From: Acanthopleura granulata
Lineage: Eukaryota; Mollusca; Polyplacophora; Chitonida; Chitonidae
Assembly: GCA_016165875.1 (NCBI GenBank)
Contig: JABBOT010000009.1
Span: forward strand, 13,210,370 to 13,274,369
Length of the DNA stretch: 64,000 nt
Reading direction: 5' to 3'
Positions 63,917-64,000 of this stretch are shown one piece after another; position 1 is the first letter of the stretch, and each line of letters starts with the position of its first letter. A program made the position numbers and the translations under genes. Under the pieces are notes generated by a model, which saw only the letters and a program-made list of their open reading frames with translations, ran no database searches and had not been told where the DNA came from.

Positions 63917-64000
63917 CTAAGACTTGGGACCTGCGTTCACAGTCTTCTTCAAGTAAATATCCTCTGGCATAAGTAAAGGTATGCCATTCATTCCGAGCGT
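63917..64000 (-). CDS. Possible C-terminal end of an unidentified - strand gene
   Basis: Reading - from base 64000, 27 codons run TLGMNGIPLLMPEDIYLKKT, VNAGPKS, then TAG at 63919-63917. The text looks protein-like and is better balanced than the AT-rich surroundings, and the adjacent 1 kb could be its 3' UTR. I do not recognise the family and the frame is cut by the window edge. It may equally be chance. Confidence 0.3.
   Translation of the reverse strand, partial: TLGMNGIPLLMPEDIYLKKTVNAGPKS

Overview
This window is animal nuclear DNA: AT-rich, intron-rich and densely packed with short repeats. It carries parts of two conserved host genes on the + strand, rebuilt here exon by exon from splice sites and reading phase, and a possible gene end on the - strand at the right edge. 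The SINE tails (ending in AAATAAATAAAT after a conserved GTGAAATATTCTTGAGTACG core), the palindromic MITEs and the Penelope-like element suggest a marine invertebrate, most likely a lophotrochozoan (mollusc or brachiopod). That assignment is inference from repeat style and protein character; no species is identified.

Layout. 1-120: fossil of a pogo/Tigger-type transposase. 514-8194: the last six coding exons of TBCCD1 (TBCC domain-containing protein 1), 235 codons plus stop, with a decayed Tigger-like DNA transposon (1954 to about 3830) in one intron. 8195-38300: 30 kb without a recognised coding exon. It holds SINEs, MITEs, a Penelope-like retroelement relic with RT and GIY-YIG parts (20160-21500), a long-inverted-repeat element (36305-36670), an inverted/direct repeat complex (12860-14640) and several minisatellites. 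A promoter-like CpG-rich patch with an ETS-type site and a donor-like end lies at 12600-12710. 38479-55090: a complete rabphilin (RPH3A-like) gene with 16 coding exons whose phases all join, giving 1887 nt and 628 residues. 55091-64000: probable rabphilin 3' UTR, then repeats, and at 63917-64000 a short open C-terminus on the - strand.

Function. TBCCD1 is a tubulin-cofactor-C-like protein that in other animals acts at the centrosome and positions the centrosome and Golgi. Rabphilin is a Rab3/Rab27 effector on secretory vesicles: an N-terminal Rab-binding zinc finger, a low-complexity linker and two Ca2+-binding C2 domains. Nothing in the sequence links the two genes beyond sharing a strand.

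The most unusual signals are inside rabphilin: a roughly 40-copy, 34-bp G-rich minisatellite in intron 3, followed by a second, partial copy of exon 3 with its own splice donor; a 21-bp minisatellite in intron 1 whose last unit forms the exon 2 splice acceptor and is in frame with it; and a read-through past the exon 5 donor that would give a Rab-binding-domain-only protein with a glycine tail. No RNA gene, CRISPR array or operon is seen. Repeat boundaries are by eye and approximate.
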